Below are positions 19,264 to 27,678 of a stretch of DNA of 64,000 nucleotides, in pieces. Under the pieces are notes generated by a model. The model was not told where the DNA came from. It saw only the letters and a program-made list of their open reading frames with translations, and ran no database searches. Source of the DNA: Agrococcus sp. SGAir0287 (GTDB lineage Bacteria; Actinomycetota; Actinomycetes; Actinomycetales; Microbacteriaceae); assembly GCF_005484985.1 (NCBI RefSeq), contig NZ_CP027942.1, positions 310,001 through 374,000 on the forward strand, given 5' to 3'. Position 1 is the stretch's first letter. Every line of letters starts with the position of its first letter. Made by a program: the position numbers and the translations under genes.

Positions 19264-19463
19264 GGGTGCGTGATCCTCATGTCGGTAGGGAGACGGATGT
19301 GGCCAGCCTATGGATCGGCGAGGCATCCGCACCGGATCGCGACGAGGTCGTTACCTGACGTTCACGCAGCGGGTGTCGCCGCGGCGTGTCGTGGAGCCGG
19401 GCGCGTGCAGGGGGCGGCCGCCGCAGCGCCGCGAACCTCGTCGTGGACGCGCGGAGCTCGGCG

Positions 19464-20084
19464 TCAGCTCGCCAGCCCGGCGGCGAGGTCGTCGAAGCCT
19501 GCGTCGACGAGCTCGCCGATCGTCGGCGCCTCCGCGTCCTGCAGCACCCATGTGCGCACGGCGGTCTTCACGACGCTCGCGGCGGCCGACGCGATGAGGC
19601 GGTGATGCGGCTCGGTCGCAGCGACGCCCATCCGCTCCGCGAGCGCGGTGCGGATCGCATCCTCGAGCGCGTCGTACTGCGCCATGCGGAAGGGCAGCAG
19701 CGTGGGGTAGTCGGCGACGAGATGCTCCTTCGTGCGCAGCGCCGCGAGCTGCTCGGGCGTCCACTCGCGCACGGCGCGCCCCAGCAGGTCGCGCAGCGAG
19801 TCGAGTGGCGGCTCGTCGGCGGGTCGCGCGAGCAGCGCCCGCGTGAGGCGGCCGAGGTCGTCCTCGTCGGCCGCGACGATCGCCGCCTCCTTCGAGGGGA
19901 AGTAGTTCGAGAGCGTGCGCGGCGACACGAACGCGCGCTCGGCGATGTCCTCGAGCAGCAGCCCCTCGAGGCCGTGCTCGGAGGCGAGCGCGAAGGCGGC
20001 GTCGGCGATGGCACGGCGCGTGTGCAGGCGCTTGCGCTCGCGCAGCGACGGTCGCCGCGGTGGGTCGGAGGCCTCCTGCGTCAT
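19464..20084 (-). CDS. TetR family transcriptional regulator
   Basis: A 206-residue repressor. The DNA-binding helix-turn-helix is RRAIADAAFALASEHGLEGL to VSPRTLSNYFPSKEAAI (residues about 25-65), the standard TetR N-terminus. The C-terminal helical ligand domain is of the type found in MftR-like regulators. The ATG has GAGAGG upstream. No efflux gene adjoins; the closest neighbours are the erm gene (same strand, upstream) and the nucleotidase. The ligand is unknown. Confidence 0.87.
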   Translation of the reverse strand: MTQEASDPPRRPSLRERKRLHTRRAIADAAFALASEHGLEGLLLEDIAERAFVSPRTLSNYFPSKEAAIVAADEDDLGRLTRALLARPADEPPLDSLRDLLGRAVREWTPEQLAALRTKEHLVADYPTLLPFRMAQYDALEDAIRTALAERMGVAATEPHHRLIASAAASVVKTAVRTWVLQDAEAPTIGELVDAGFDDLAAGLAS

Positions 20085-20117
20085 GGCTGCACCTCTCACT
20101 GCTCGACCTCCCGATCA

Positions 20118-20130
20118 TGCCGACTCGGCA
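20118..20130. promoter_or_regulatory. Candidate TetR operator TGCCGACTCGGCA
   Basis: A perfect 13-base palindrome 34 bases upstream of the TetR start, the usual position for an autoregulatory site. No second copy was noticed in the window. Confidence 0.35.
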
Positions 20131-20274
20131 AGCGTGCGTCCCTCGCATCCGCGAGGACAAGTCAGGTGTACCCTCGTTGCCACCCGATTCCGGCCGTATG
20201 CCGCCTGACGACTCCGGCAGAGCGATCGGCAGACGGCGGGCGAATCCCACCTGCTCGCCTGCGCGATCGGGCCC

Positions 20275-21285
20275 TCATCGTCCTCCGCTCGCTCGCCACA
20301 GGTCGATCCAGTCGTCGCGGGTGAGTGCGGTGGGGGATGCGTCGCGTGCGATGCCGCGCCCGCGCATCCACGCCGTCGCGGCATCGAGCCGCAGCACGCG
20401 CGCCTGCGCGAGCATGCGCGCGAGGCCCCGTCCCGACGCGCCGAACACGTCGGCGACCATGCGCTCGTACGCCGCGCGCGAGCGGATGCCCGGGTCCGGC
20501 CGTCTCGCGATCGTGAAGAGCCCGGCGTCGACCGCCGGCATGGGCCGGAACGCGGAGCGTGGGATGCGTCGATCGAGCGCGAAGTCGAACCACGGCGCCG
20601 CCTGCGCCGTCAGCTGCGTCGATCCGCCGACGCCGGCTCGACGTCTCGCGACCTCCCACTGCGCGACGAGCACCGCATCCGTCCAGCCGGGCGCGCGCAG
20701 CAGGCGACGCAGCAGCGCGGTCGTCAGATGGAAGGGCAGGTTCGACACGACCACGTGGGGCCGTGCGTCGAAACGGTGCGCGAGCGCATCGGCGTGCTCG
20801 ATGCGCACGTGGCCCGGCGTGCGGCGATCGAGGCGCTCGGCACGGCGGCCGTCGAGCTCGAGGCCGTGCACCGGGCGTCCCAGGCGTGCGAGGGGCAGGG
20901 TGATGGCGCCGTCGCCCGTGCCGATCTCGAGGATCGGGCCCTCCGTGTCGGCGACGAGGTCGACGATGCGCCGCACTGCAGTGCGATCGACGAGGAAGCT
21001 CTGGCCGAGCTCGTGCCGTCCGGGCGCGTGCCGGGATGCGACCGGCGGCCGCGCGGGGCGCTCACCCGAGGTCGGCGTGCGGCGCGATCGGCGGCCGCGG
21101 AGGTTGTCGGCATCGGGCGCGGAGCGGTGGCGCCGCGGTTGCGCGCCGTCGCCCGGCTCGCCCGATCGGCGCACGGGGTCGGTGCGCTCGTCGTCGGACG
21201 GGCGGCGTCGCTCATGGTGCGAGGGACGCGGCGGTCGGTGGTCGGGGGCGCCGCGATCGGCGCGTCGGCGTGGATGCCGGGGCAT
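20275..21285 (-). CDS. erm: Erm-type 23S rRNA adenine N6-methyltransferase
   Basis: A 336-residue SAM-dependent methyltransferase of the Erm/KsgA family. Motif X is GRHELGQSFLVDR (90-101), the SAM loop is EIGTGDGAITLPL (120-132), and the catalytic NLPF is at 182-185 within VVVSNLPFHL. The later AQWEVARRRAGVGG matches mycobacterial Erm(37/38) closely. Methylation of A2058 gives macrolide, lincosamide and streptogramin B resistance. Unusual: about 90 N-terminal residues rich in Arg, Asp and Pro precede the catalytic domain. In other actinobacterial Erms the charged tail is usually C-terminal. A 12-codon leader ORF lies upstream. The ATG has GGAG before it. Confidence 0.88.
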   Translation of the reverse strand: MPRHPRRRADRGAPDHRPPRPSHHERRRPSDDERTDPVRRSGEPGDGAQPRRHRSAPDADNLRGRRSRRTPTSGERPARPPVASRHAPGRHELGQSFLVDRTAVRRIVDLVADTEGPILEIGTGDGAITLPLARLGRPVHGLELDGRRAERLDRRTPGHVRIEHADALAHRFDARPHVVVSNLPFHLTTALLRRLLRAPGWTDAVLVAQWEVARRRAGVGGSTQLTAQAAPWFDFALDRRIPRSAFRPMPAVDAGLFTIARRPDPGIRSRAAYERMVADVFGASGRGLARMLAQARVLRLDAATAWMRGRGIARDASPTALTRDDWIDLWRASGGR

Positions 21286-21432
21286 GGGAGGCTCCGCGAG
21301 GCTCGTGGGTGGCGGTGGCAGCACGAGTGCCGCGACCTGATGAGCGGACCGAGCGGTGCGCGCGCAGCATGCTGCTGCGGCCGGCGACCGGCGGTCGGCG
21401 ACGAGCCGAGCGAAGAGGGGATCGGCCCGCGC

Positions 21433-21471
21433 TCAGGCGCGGCGGATGCGGATCGAGGCGATCGTTCCCAT
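21433..21471 (-). CDS. Candidate erm leader peptide MGTIASIRIRRA
   Basis: A 12-codon open frame 148 bases upstream of erm, same strand. It has an R-I-R-R segment. Known leaders of the ermD class arrest ribosomes at Arg/Lys-X-Arg/Lys motifs in the presence of macrolides. The hexamer TAGCCT ends 6 bases before its ATG, so it could be the first translated unit of the erm transcript. Hairpin exchange between leader and erm was not resolved by eye. Confidence 0.5.
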   Translation of the reverse strand: MGTIASIRIRRA

Positions 21472-21477
21472 GCGGCC

Positions 21478-21483
21478 AGGCTA
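21478..21483 (-). promoter_or_regulatory. -10 hexamer TAGCCT of the erm leader
   Basis: On the minus strand TAGCCT is followed by 6 bases and the leader ATG. No -35 match or WhiB7-like AT-rich box is evident. Confidence 0.45.
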
Positions 21484-21552
21484 TCCGACGCTCCCGCGCT
21501 CCCGCATCCCGCCCGCGCGACTCCATCCCTCCGATTGGTCGATGCATTCCGG

Positions 21553-21609
21553 TGATTGGTCACCGGATGCTGCGTCACGCCGCGCGGAACGACATCGAGT
21601 GACCGATCA
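21553..21609. repeat. Palindromic intergenic element, family A copy 4
   Basis: Arms TGATTGGTCAC (21553-21563) and GTGACCGATCA (21599-21609) differ by one base. The loop has GTCACGCCGCGCGG. A single CGATTGGTC precedes it at 21532. It lies in the 442-base erm-phr divergent region, which otherwise holds only the leader ORF and promoters. Confidence 0.55.
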
Positions 21610-21714
21610 GCGGGGGCTCCGCGCCGCACCCGCGTGCCCACGGGCGGTGAGGATGCACCAGCGGTCGCCGACGCGCGCCGCGTCAAGCCCACGTGCGCGC
21701 GCGGACGGCATCCG

Positions 21715-21720
21715 TAGCGT
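21715..21720 (+). promoter_or_regulatory. -10 hexamer TAGCGT before phr
   Basis: TAGCGT ends 7 bases before the photolyase ATG. The intervening GAAGG could also serve as a weak ribosome site. Confidence 0.5.
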
Positions 21721-21727
21721 GAAGGCG

Positions 21728-23092
21728 ATGCCTCGACAGATCCTGTGGTTCCGCCGCGACCTGCGGCTCGGCGATCACCCCGCGCTCGGCGCCGCGGCGG
21801 CCGAGGGCGACGTGCTGCCGGTGTTCATCCTCGACCGGAGCCTGCTGCGGGCCGCCGGCGACGTGCGCGTCGCGGCGCTCGTCGACGCGCTCGCGAACCT
21901 CCGCCGCGCCACCGACGGCGCGCTCGTCGTGCGCACCGGCGATCCCGCCCGCATCCTTCCCTCGCTCGCCCGCGAGGTCGACGCCGAGGCCGTGCACGTC
22001 AGCGCCGAGCCCTTCCCCTACGGCCGTCGCCGCGACGGGCGCGTGCAGGAGGCACTCGAGGCGAAGGACGTGTCCTGGGTCGAGACGGGCAGCCCCTACG
22101 CCGTGACGCCCGGCCGGGTGCGCAACGGGTCGGGCGAGCGCTACAAGGTCTTCACGCCATTCTCGAAGGCGTGGCTCGAGCACGGATGGCGCGCCCCCGC
22201 GGGCGATCCCGAGGGGCTGCGCTGGTGCAGGCAGGCCGACTCCGACGACCTGCCGAGCGCGCCGAGCCTCGACGCCGACATCCCGACGATCTCCGAGGAG
22301 GCCGCGCTCGAGCGCTGGCACGCCTTCCTCGACGACGACCTCGACGACTACGACCATGGCCGCGACCGCCCGGCCGACGACTCCACGAGCCGCATGTCGG
22401 CGCAGCTGAAGTGGGGCACCATCCACCCCCGCACGATGCTCGCCGACCTCGAGCGCCGCGCCCGCGGTCGTACGGGCAAGCGGATGACGAGTTTGCTGCG
22501 CTACCGCACGGAGCTCGCGTGGCGCGAGTTCTACGCCGACGTGCTCTGGCACGCGCCGCGCAGCGACTGGCACGACCTCACCGACGCGCTCGATGGCATG
22601 CAGTACGACGAGCCGGGCGAGGCGTTCGAGGCGTGGAAGGCCGGCCGCACGGGCTACCCCATGGTGGATGCCGGCATGCGGCAGCTGCTCGCCGAGGGAT
22701 GGATGCACAATCGCGTGCGGATGCTCACGGCCTCCTTCCTCGTGAAGGACCTGCACGTGTGGTGGCCGCACGGCGCCCGCCACTTCCTCGACCACCTCGT
22801 CGACGGCGACATGGCATCCAACAACCACGGCTGGCAGTGGACGGCGGGCACGGGCACGGATGCCGCCCCGTACTTCCGCGTCTTCAACCCCGTGCTGCAG
22901 GGGCAGCGGTTCGATCCGGACGGCGAGTACGTGCGCCGCTGGGTGCCCGAGCTGCGGCACATCGGCGGAGGAGCCGTGCACGAGCCGTGGAAGGTCGACG
23001 GCGCCTACGACGAGGGCTACCCCGAGCGCATCCTCGACCACAAGGAGGAGCGCGCGGAGGCGCTGCGGCGGCTCGAGGCGACGAAGCGCTGA
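21728..23092 (+). CDS. phr: Deoxyribodipyrimidine photolyase (cryptochrome/photolyase family)
   Basis: A 454-residue flavoprotein that uses blue light to reverse cyclobutane pyrimidine dimers. It begins QILWFRRDLRLGDHPAL, the photolyase N-terminal alpha/beta domain for the antenna. The FAD domain carries ELAWREFYADVLWH, GYPMVDAGMRQL, EGWMHNRVRMLTASFLVKDL and the signature NNHGWQWTAGTG with AAPYFRVFNP. All hallmark residues look intact, and the length matches class I CPD photolyases. It is divergent from erm and ends before a long inverted repeat. Confidence 0.95.
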   Translation: MPRQILWFRRDLRLGDHPALGAAAAEGDVLPVFILDRSLLRAAGDVRVAALVDALANLRRATDGALVVRTGDPARILPSLAREVDAEAVHVSAEPFPYGRRRDGRVQEALEAKDVSWVETGSPYAVTPGRVRNGSGERYKVFTPFSKAWLEHGWRAPAGDPEGLRWCRQADSDDLPSAPSLDADIPTISEEAALERWHAFLDDDLDDYDHGRDRPADDSTSRMSAQLKWGTIHPRTMLADLERRARGRTGKRMTSLLRYRTELAWREFYADVLWHAPRSDWHDLTDALDGMQYDEPGEAFEAWKAGRTGYPMVDAGMRQLLAEGWMHNRVRMLTASFLVKDLHVWWPHGARHFLDHLVDGDMASNNHGWQWTAGTGTDAAPYFRVFNPVLQGQRFDPDGEYVRRWVPELRHIGGGAVHEPWKVDGAYDEGYPERILDHKEERAEALRRLEATKR

Positions 23093-23139
23093 CGCCCGGC
23101 GCACGCGGGGGTCACGTCCCGCGACGAGAGATCGCGTTT

Positions 23140-23211
23140 CGCAGGCGATCCGGGTGGGCAGAGGGGTATCTTCCCTCGGACCGCCGCGATCGCCTGCGAG
23201 ACGCAGGAACT
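23140..23211. terminator. Inverted repeat behind phr
   Basis: TTTCGCAGGCGATC near 23137-23150 pairs with GATCGCCTGCGAGAC near 23188-23202 with one mismatch. It lies between the convergent stops of phr and the ABC permease and may end both transcripts. Confidence 0.5.
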
Positions 23212-23235
23212 CGTCCACAAGACCGCCCGCAGACG

Positions 23236-23254
23236 CCCCCCCCCCCCCCCCCCC
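23236..23254 (+). repeat. 19-base C homopolymer
   Basis: Nineteen consecutive C between the convergent genes phr and ABC permease. It is not within a gene. Long C tracts are prone to slippage and to sequencing error. Confidence 0.9.
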
Positions 23255-23307
23255 GCGTCGACGCCCCGCCACCCGAGCGGGTGACGGGGCGCCTGCGCGA
23301 CGGGCGC

Positions 23308-24042
23308 TCAGCGCACGGGCGCCCTGCGGATGAGCAGCATCCAGGCGAACGCGGACGCGGCGCCGACGACGACGAAGCCGACGAGCCACGCCCAGGAGGG
23401 CGCAGCGAAGATCGCCTCCGCGATGGCGGCGAGCCCGCCGGGCACGAAGAGCACGGCGAGCGTGCCGCCGAGCAGCGCGAGCACCGCGACGCTCGTGATC
23501 ACGATCCACAGCGCCGTCTGCCCACCGCGCAGGAAGACGGTCGAGAGCGCGGCGCTCAGCAGCATCGCCATCATGAGCAGCAGCGCGGTGTGCACGAACG
23601 TCAACCACCACGGCCCCTCGCCCACGTAGGTGACGTCGAACATGCGGATGCTGAGGCCGAAGCCGTCGGTCGCCCGCTCGATCTCGCGCAGCGCCGTGAC
23701 GACGGCTGCGAACCCGACCGAGAGGATGCCGAAGACGGCGACGGATCCCAGCGCGAACTCGCGGCGCGTGACGCCGAGGCCGAGCGCGAGGGGGAACATC
23801 TGCAGCATCGCGGTGAAGCCCAGGCCCATGAGGGGGCCGAGCAGCGACCAGATGGCGCCGTTCCAGCGCATCCCGTCGTACATGCCCGTGAGCTCGGATC
23901 GGTCGCCGCCGGCGGCGACGTTGGCGATGATCCCGATGAGCAGCACGACCGCGGTGGCGATGCCGAGGATCACGAAGGGCAGCCCGAAGGTCTGGAAGCG
24001 GTGCTGCGTCTGCAGCCGGATGACGGAGGCGGTGCGGTCCAT
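23308..24042 (-). CDS. ABC transporter permease subunit
   Basis: A 244-residue integral membrane protein with about six hydrophobic segments, for example LPFVILGIATAVVLLIGII near the N-terminus. It is the last gene of the GntR-ATPase-permease operon. It shows no known permease motif but has the size and topology of YtrC/YtrD-like subunits. The start was set at the ATG with AGGAGC seven bases upstream. An in-frame ATG at 24060 overlaps the ATPase stop (ATGA) and is the alternative. Confidence 0.82.
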   Translation of the reverse strand: MDRTASVIRLQTQHRFQTFGLPFVILGIATAVVLLIGIIANVAAGGDRSELTGMYDGMRWNGAIWSLLGPLMGLGFTAMLQMFPLALGLGVTRREFALGSVAVFGILSVGFAAVVTALREIERATDGFGLSIRMFDVTYVGEGPWWLTFVHTALLLMMAMLLSAALSTVFLRGGQTALWIVITSVAVLALLGGTLAVLFVPGGLAAIAEAIFAAPSWAWLVGFVVVGAASAFAWMLLIRRAPVR

Positions 24043-24056
24043 GGCTCCTGCTCCTC

Positions 24057-24950
24057 TCATGCGCTCGCGTCGGCGAGCTCGGGGGTGCGGGTGAGGTGCA
24101 CGACGAGCGACTGCAGCGAGACGGGGCTCGTCGTGAGGTCGGCGGCGACGAGCGCCGCGCGGGTGGCGTCGTCGATGCGGCCGAGCACGGTCGCGTTGGC
24201 GAGGCCGCCGAGACGTTGGTGCGCCACGACCTCGCGCCCCTCGAGGAAGCCGGCGAGGGCATCCGCGCGTCCCGACACGTCGTATGCGCGACCGCGCAGC
24301 TCGTCGGCGTCGGCGTCGACGAGCACCCTGCCCTGATCGATGACGACGACGTGCTCGAGGAGGTTCGCGACCTCGTCGATCAGGTGCGTCGACAGCAGGA
24401 TCGTGCGCGGGTGCTCGGCGAAGTCGGCCAGCAGGTGGTCGTAGAACAGCTGCCGGGCGACGGCGTCGAGGCCGAGGTAGGGCTCGTCGAAGAACGTCAC
24501 GGGCGCGCGGGATGCCAGCCCCACGACGATGCCGATCGCCGACAGCTGCCCGCGGGAGAGCTTCTTGATCTGGCGGTCGACCGGCAGCCGGAAGTCGGCG
24601 ACGAGCCGCTGCTCGAGATCCTCGTCCCACTGCGGGTGCAGCGTGCGGGCGATGGCGAGCACGTCCTGCGGACGGTAGCCGTCCGGGTACCTCTGCGACT
24701 CCTGGATGAAGCACGTGCGCGAGAGCACGTCGGCGTTCTCGAACGGGTGCTCGCCGAGCACGCGCATGTCGCCCGAGGTCGCGACGAGCTGGCCGGTCAG
24801 CAGCTGCATGAGGGTGGTCTTGCCGGCGCCGTTGCGGCCCAGCAGTGCGTGGATGCGGTTCGGCTCGAGCGCGATCGACACCTCGTCGAGCGCGCGCACG
24901 CCCTTGGGGTAGTGCTTCGAGAGACGCGTGGTCTCGATGACGGCGGTCAT
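24057..24950 (-). CDS. ABC transporter ATP-binding protein
   Basis: A 297-residue ATPase. Walker A is GRNGAGKT, the signature is LSRGQLSA (Arg in place of the usual first Gly of LSGGQ), Walker B is APVTFFDEP, and STH is the H-loop. The C-terminal 90 residues past the ATPase core are of the YtrB kind. The start overlaps the GntR stop by ATGA, so expression is coupled. Together with the permease it likely exports an antibiotic-like or envelope-active compound; the substrate is not known. Confidence 0.9.
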   Translation of the reverse strand: MTAVIETTRLSKHYPKGVRALDEVSIALEPNRIHALLGRNGAGKTTLMQLLTGQLVATSGDMRVLGEHPFENADVLSRTCFIQESQRYPDGYRPQDVLAIARTLHPQWDEDLEQRLVADFRLPVDRQIKKLSRGQLSAIGIVVGLASRAPVTFFDEPYLGLDAVARQLFYDHLLADFAEHPRTILLSTHLIDEVANLLEHVVVIDQGRVLVDADADELRGRAYDVSGRADALAGFLEGREVVAHQRLGGLANATVLGRIDDATRAALVAADLTTSPVSLQSLVVHLTRTPELADASA

Positions 24951-25303
24951 GCCGACTCCTCCTGGATGATGTCCGTGAGCTGCGCCGGCGTGATGCCGAG
25001 CTTGGCGGCCTCGCGCAGCATGGGTGCGATGTACTCGTGGGTGAATGCGCGCGTCCTCGCCTCGATGAGGCGGTCGCGAGCGCCGGTGGCGACGAACATG
25101 CCGATCCCTCGCTTCTTGTAGAGGACGCCGTCGTCGACGAGCAGGTTGAGCCCCTTGCCCGCCGTGGCGGGGTTGATGCGCAGGAACTGCGCGAGCTCGT
25201 TCGTCGAGGGCACGGCGGTCTCCTCGGGGTAGGTGCCGTCGAGGATGTCGTTCGCGAGCTGCTCCGCGATCTGCTGGAACAGCGGCTTCCCGTCATCGAG
25301 CAT
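24947..25303 (-). CDS. GntR family regulator, YtrA subfamily
   Basis: A 118-residue repressor. The winged helix runs LFQQIAEQLANDILDGTYP to VPSTNELAQFLRINPATAGKGLNLL, and the short C-terminus (IEARTRAFTHEYIAPML) is the YtrA type that lacks a large ligand domain. These regulators control their own ABC operon and answer to wall-active antibiotics. It is the first gene of the operon. The ATG has GAGAGG upstream. The palindrome at 25387-25412 is its likely operator. Confidence 0.92.
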   Translation of the reverse strand: MLDDGKPLFQQIAEQLANDILDGTYPEETAVPSTNELAQFLRINPATAGKGLNLLVDDGVLYKKRGIGMFVATGARDRLIEARTRAFTHEYIAPMLREAAKLGITPAQLTDIIQEESA

Positions 25304-25386
25304 GTGCTCGTCCTCTCGGGTGGTGGGTGGTGGTGGATGCGCGCGCATCCGGCTCGGCGTCGCGGTGCGCATCCGCTCGACCTCGC

Positions 25387-25412
25387 TGGTTCATTACTCG
25401 ACTAATGAACCA
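25387..25412. promoter_or_regulatory. GntR/YtrA operator palindrome
   Basis: TGGTTCATTA, six bases, TAATGAACCA: perfect 10-base arms. It is 84 bases upstream of the gntR start. The AT-rich arms stand out in this GC-rich region, so it may also contain promoter elements. YtrA-like operators often have TAnnnnTA-type dyads. Confidence 0.75.
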
Positions 25413-25642
25413 CAGAACCTCGGAGCGCGCAAGAGCCCGTCGATGGCGTCGCGGCCGCGAGGCGGAACGTGCGGCGACCCGCCGCCCTGCCCAGGATGCG
25501 CACGCGCACGACGGGCGAGGGCGAGCCGGAGCGGGTCAGGCGTGCTGGGGCCGGCGCAGCGGGTCGGGCCGAGCGGAGCAGACGAGGTGGATCCGACGAA
25601 TCGGACGGGCGGCCGCCGGATCAGGCAGGGTGGACCAGCGGA

Positions 25643-26161
25643 TCAGGCGCGGCGGTCGGCGTGCTCCGGCGGCCAGACGACCAGGAAGCGCTCGAGCACG
25701 ATCTCGTCGGACTCGCGCCACTCGGCACCGCGGGCGGCGCACGTGCGCTGCCAGTAGCGGCGGTGGCCCTCGCGCCACGCCTCGAGCGAGCCGTCGTCCT
25801 CGGCCTCGTCGGCGGCGAACGCCGCGTCGACGCCGGGGAAGTCGCTGAGGCGCAGCTCGGTGGAGCGGATGACGATGCGCGGCGCGCCGCGGCCGTCGCA
25901 GGCGATCCAGTGCGAGCCGATGCGCGGCATGCGGTCGCCGCGGGCGGCGAACTCGGCGACGAGCTCGGCGGTCGCGCGCTTGCGGCCCGACAGCACGAGG
26001 TCGAGCAGCTCGTCGGCGAGCGCCTCGTGATCGCCGAAGTGCTCGACGGTGTGCTCGGGGTCGGCGACGGCCTCCGGGTGGGCGGCGGCGTACGCGGCCC
26101 ACATGGCGGCCGCGGCCTGGAGGTCCGGGGCGCTGACGGGTGCGGGAGGCTGCGCGGTCAC
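25643..26161 (-). CDS. ASCH domain protein
   Basis: A 172-residue protein with an ASCH fold. The pattern runs FGDHEALADELLDLVLSGRKRATAEL, then PRIGSHWIACDGRGAPRIVIRSTEL and EGDGS-like DDGSLEAWREGHRRYW. ASCH domains bind RNA or modified nucleosides, and some hydrolyse N4-acetylcytidine. The C-terminus has the usual VLERFLVVWP. The GTG start has GAGGAT at 6 bases. It is isolated, with no clear operon partner. Confidence 0.85.
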   Translation of the reverse strand: MTAQPPAPVSAPDLQAAAAMWAAYAAAHPEAVADPEHTVEHFGDHEALADELLDLVLSGRKRATAELVAEFAARGDRMPRIGSHWIACDGRGAPRIVIRSTELRLSDFPGVDAAFAADEAEDDGSLEAWREGHRRYWQRTCAARGAEWRESDEIVLERFLVVWPPEHADRRA

Positions 26162-26353
26162 CGACCGATCCTCGCAGACCGACGCCGTGCCTCCGCTGGC
26201 CGTCGGCGTCGGTGCGGATCGTCGCGGCTCCGGGGCGTGGTCCGCCGTCGGCGACGGTGTGCGCCTCCTCCTCGCCGGCTGAGAGCCTGGTCCGCCGCCG
26301 ACGACCTCGTGCCGTGGGGCATTGGGCTGTGCCAGTCGCACGACGGACCGTCG

Positions 26354-27622
26354 TCAGCGCAGCTGCGCGTCCTCGCGGGGGCGGGCGAAGGAGTCGGCGA
26401 GCGCGCTCGCCACTCGCTCGAGCGGCCCCTTCGCATCCGTGCGCGCGAGGATCGCGCCGAGCAGCAGCGAGCCGCCGACGTGCAGCGCGAGGATCCCGAA
26501 CCCGGCGACGTACCAGGGCGGCTGCGTCGCGTCCGAGCCCGCTGCGACCGCGACCTCGCCGCCGCCCGCGGCCGCCCAGGCTGCCGAGGCGACGAGCAGC
26601 GCGCAGACGTGCAGCGTGTACGTCGTGAACGGCGCGGCCCCCGCGGCGCGCACCGGCGCGAGCGCGCGCGGCATCCGCGCGTCCGGCGGCAGCAGCGCGA
26701 CGAGCGCGCCGATCGCCGCGACGCCCACGCCCGTGCCGCGCGCGACGTCGCCGATCGTGCCGGTGTGCGGGATCGCCGTCGCCTGCCACCACCACGACGC
26801 ATCGGGCGGCGTGCCGGTGCCGAAGCGCAGCAGCCATGGCAGCAGCTCGACGAGTCCCTGCTGCGCCGCCCAGGATTCGGCGAACGCATCCATCGTGCGC
26901 TGCGAGACGATCGCCGCGACGCCGGCGAGCGCGGCGCCGACCGCGAGCATCCCGAGCCCGAGGATGCGCGAGCGGCCCGGCGAGCGGGCGCCGAGGACCG
27001 CGCGGGCGACGAGGATGCCGACGGCGAGCATCGCGACCCACGTGACGGCCGGGTACTCGCCCGTCGCGACGAGGTCGACCGGCGCCGCCCACGGCGAGCC
27101 GGCGAGCGCGTCGCCGGTGGGGAAGACGTCGTCGCCGAAGCGCCACGTGCGCACCGCGAGGGCGAGCTGCGAGCCGCCGAGCCACAGCGCGACGGCGACG
27201 GCGCCGACGACCCAGCTCGGCGCGAGGAGCAGCGGAGCGGCCACGACCATCGCGAAGGCCAGGTAGTTGAGCACGACGTGGACGGGCGGCATCGCGGCGG
27301 CCAGCACGACGCCGACGGCGCCGACGACGATCGCGCGGCCGAGCACCGAGCGCAGCGCCGCCGCGCGGGCGCCGCGGGCGAGCAGCGAGCGGGTCGCGAG
27401 CACGAGGCTCACGCCGGCGAGCACGGCGAACAGCGACGAGGCGTTGCCGTTCGCGGCGCCGATGACGACGTCGGCGGCGTTCGCCTGCGCATCCGCGCCG
27501 CCCGTCCACGACGCGGCGACCGACGACAGCAGGTGCGCGCACATCATGCCGACGATCGCGAGCCACCGCGCGAGGTCGATGGCGACGACGCGCGACGCGG
27601 CGGATGCGGGCGCCGTGCTCAT
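26354..27622 (-). CDS. DUF1624/DUF418-like multi-pass membrane protein (acyltransferase-like)
   Basis: A 422-residue membrane protein with about ten hydrophobic segments. The N-terminal motif RVVAIDLARWLAIVGMMCAH matches the heparan-alpha-glucosaminide N-acetyltransferase/DUF1624 start, with the His in the first loop. The C-terminal KGPLERVASALADSF fits the DUF418 pattern. Relatives transfer acyl groups across the membrane to sugars. No reaction is proven for this one. CATGAT precedes the ATG by 6 bases. Confidence 0.8.
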   Translation of the reverse strand: MSTAPASAASRVVAIDLARWLAIVGMMCAHLLSSVAASWTGGADAQANAADVVIGAANGNASSLFAVLAGVSLVLATRSLLARGARAAALRSVLGRAIVVGAVGVVLAAAMPPVHVVLNYLAFAMVVAAPLLLAPSWVVGAVAVALWLGGSQLALAVRTWRFGDDVFPTGDALAGSPWAAPVDLVATGEYPAVTWVAMLAVGILVARAVLGARSPGRSRILGLGMLAVGAALAGVAAIVSQRTMDAFAESWAAQQGLVELLPWLLRFGTGTPPDASWWWQATAIPHTGTIGDVARGTGVGVAAIGALVALLPPDARMPRALAPVRAAGAAPFTTYTLHVCALLVASAAWAAAGGGEVAVAAGSDATQPPWYVAGFGILALHVGGSLLLGAILARTDAKGPLERVASALADSFARPREDAQLR

Positions 27623-27678
27623 GCACCGATCATGCCCGCTCCGCCCGGCGCCGTCCCGTGCGCCAGCATCGCTCCCCG

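Noticed and set aside
19345..19370. GTTACCTGACGTTCACGCAG as a PHO box for the 5'-nucleotidase
   Set aside because: The two GTTC/A half units are 10, not 11, bases apart and the first deviates. The location is plausible but the match is too weak.
23236..23254. C tract as a phase-variation switch
   Set aside because: It is not inside a gene nor between -10 and -35 elements; both neighbours end there.
26179..26213. CCGACGCCG/CGGCGTCGG dyad as a terminator of the acyltransferase-like gene
   Set aside because: Possible, but it is 140 bases past the stop, has a 16-base loop and could be chance in DNA of this composition.
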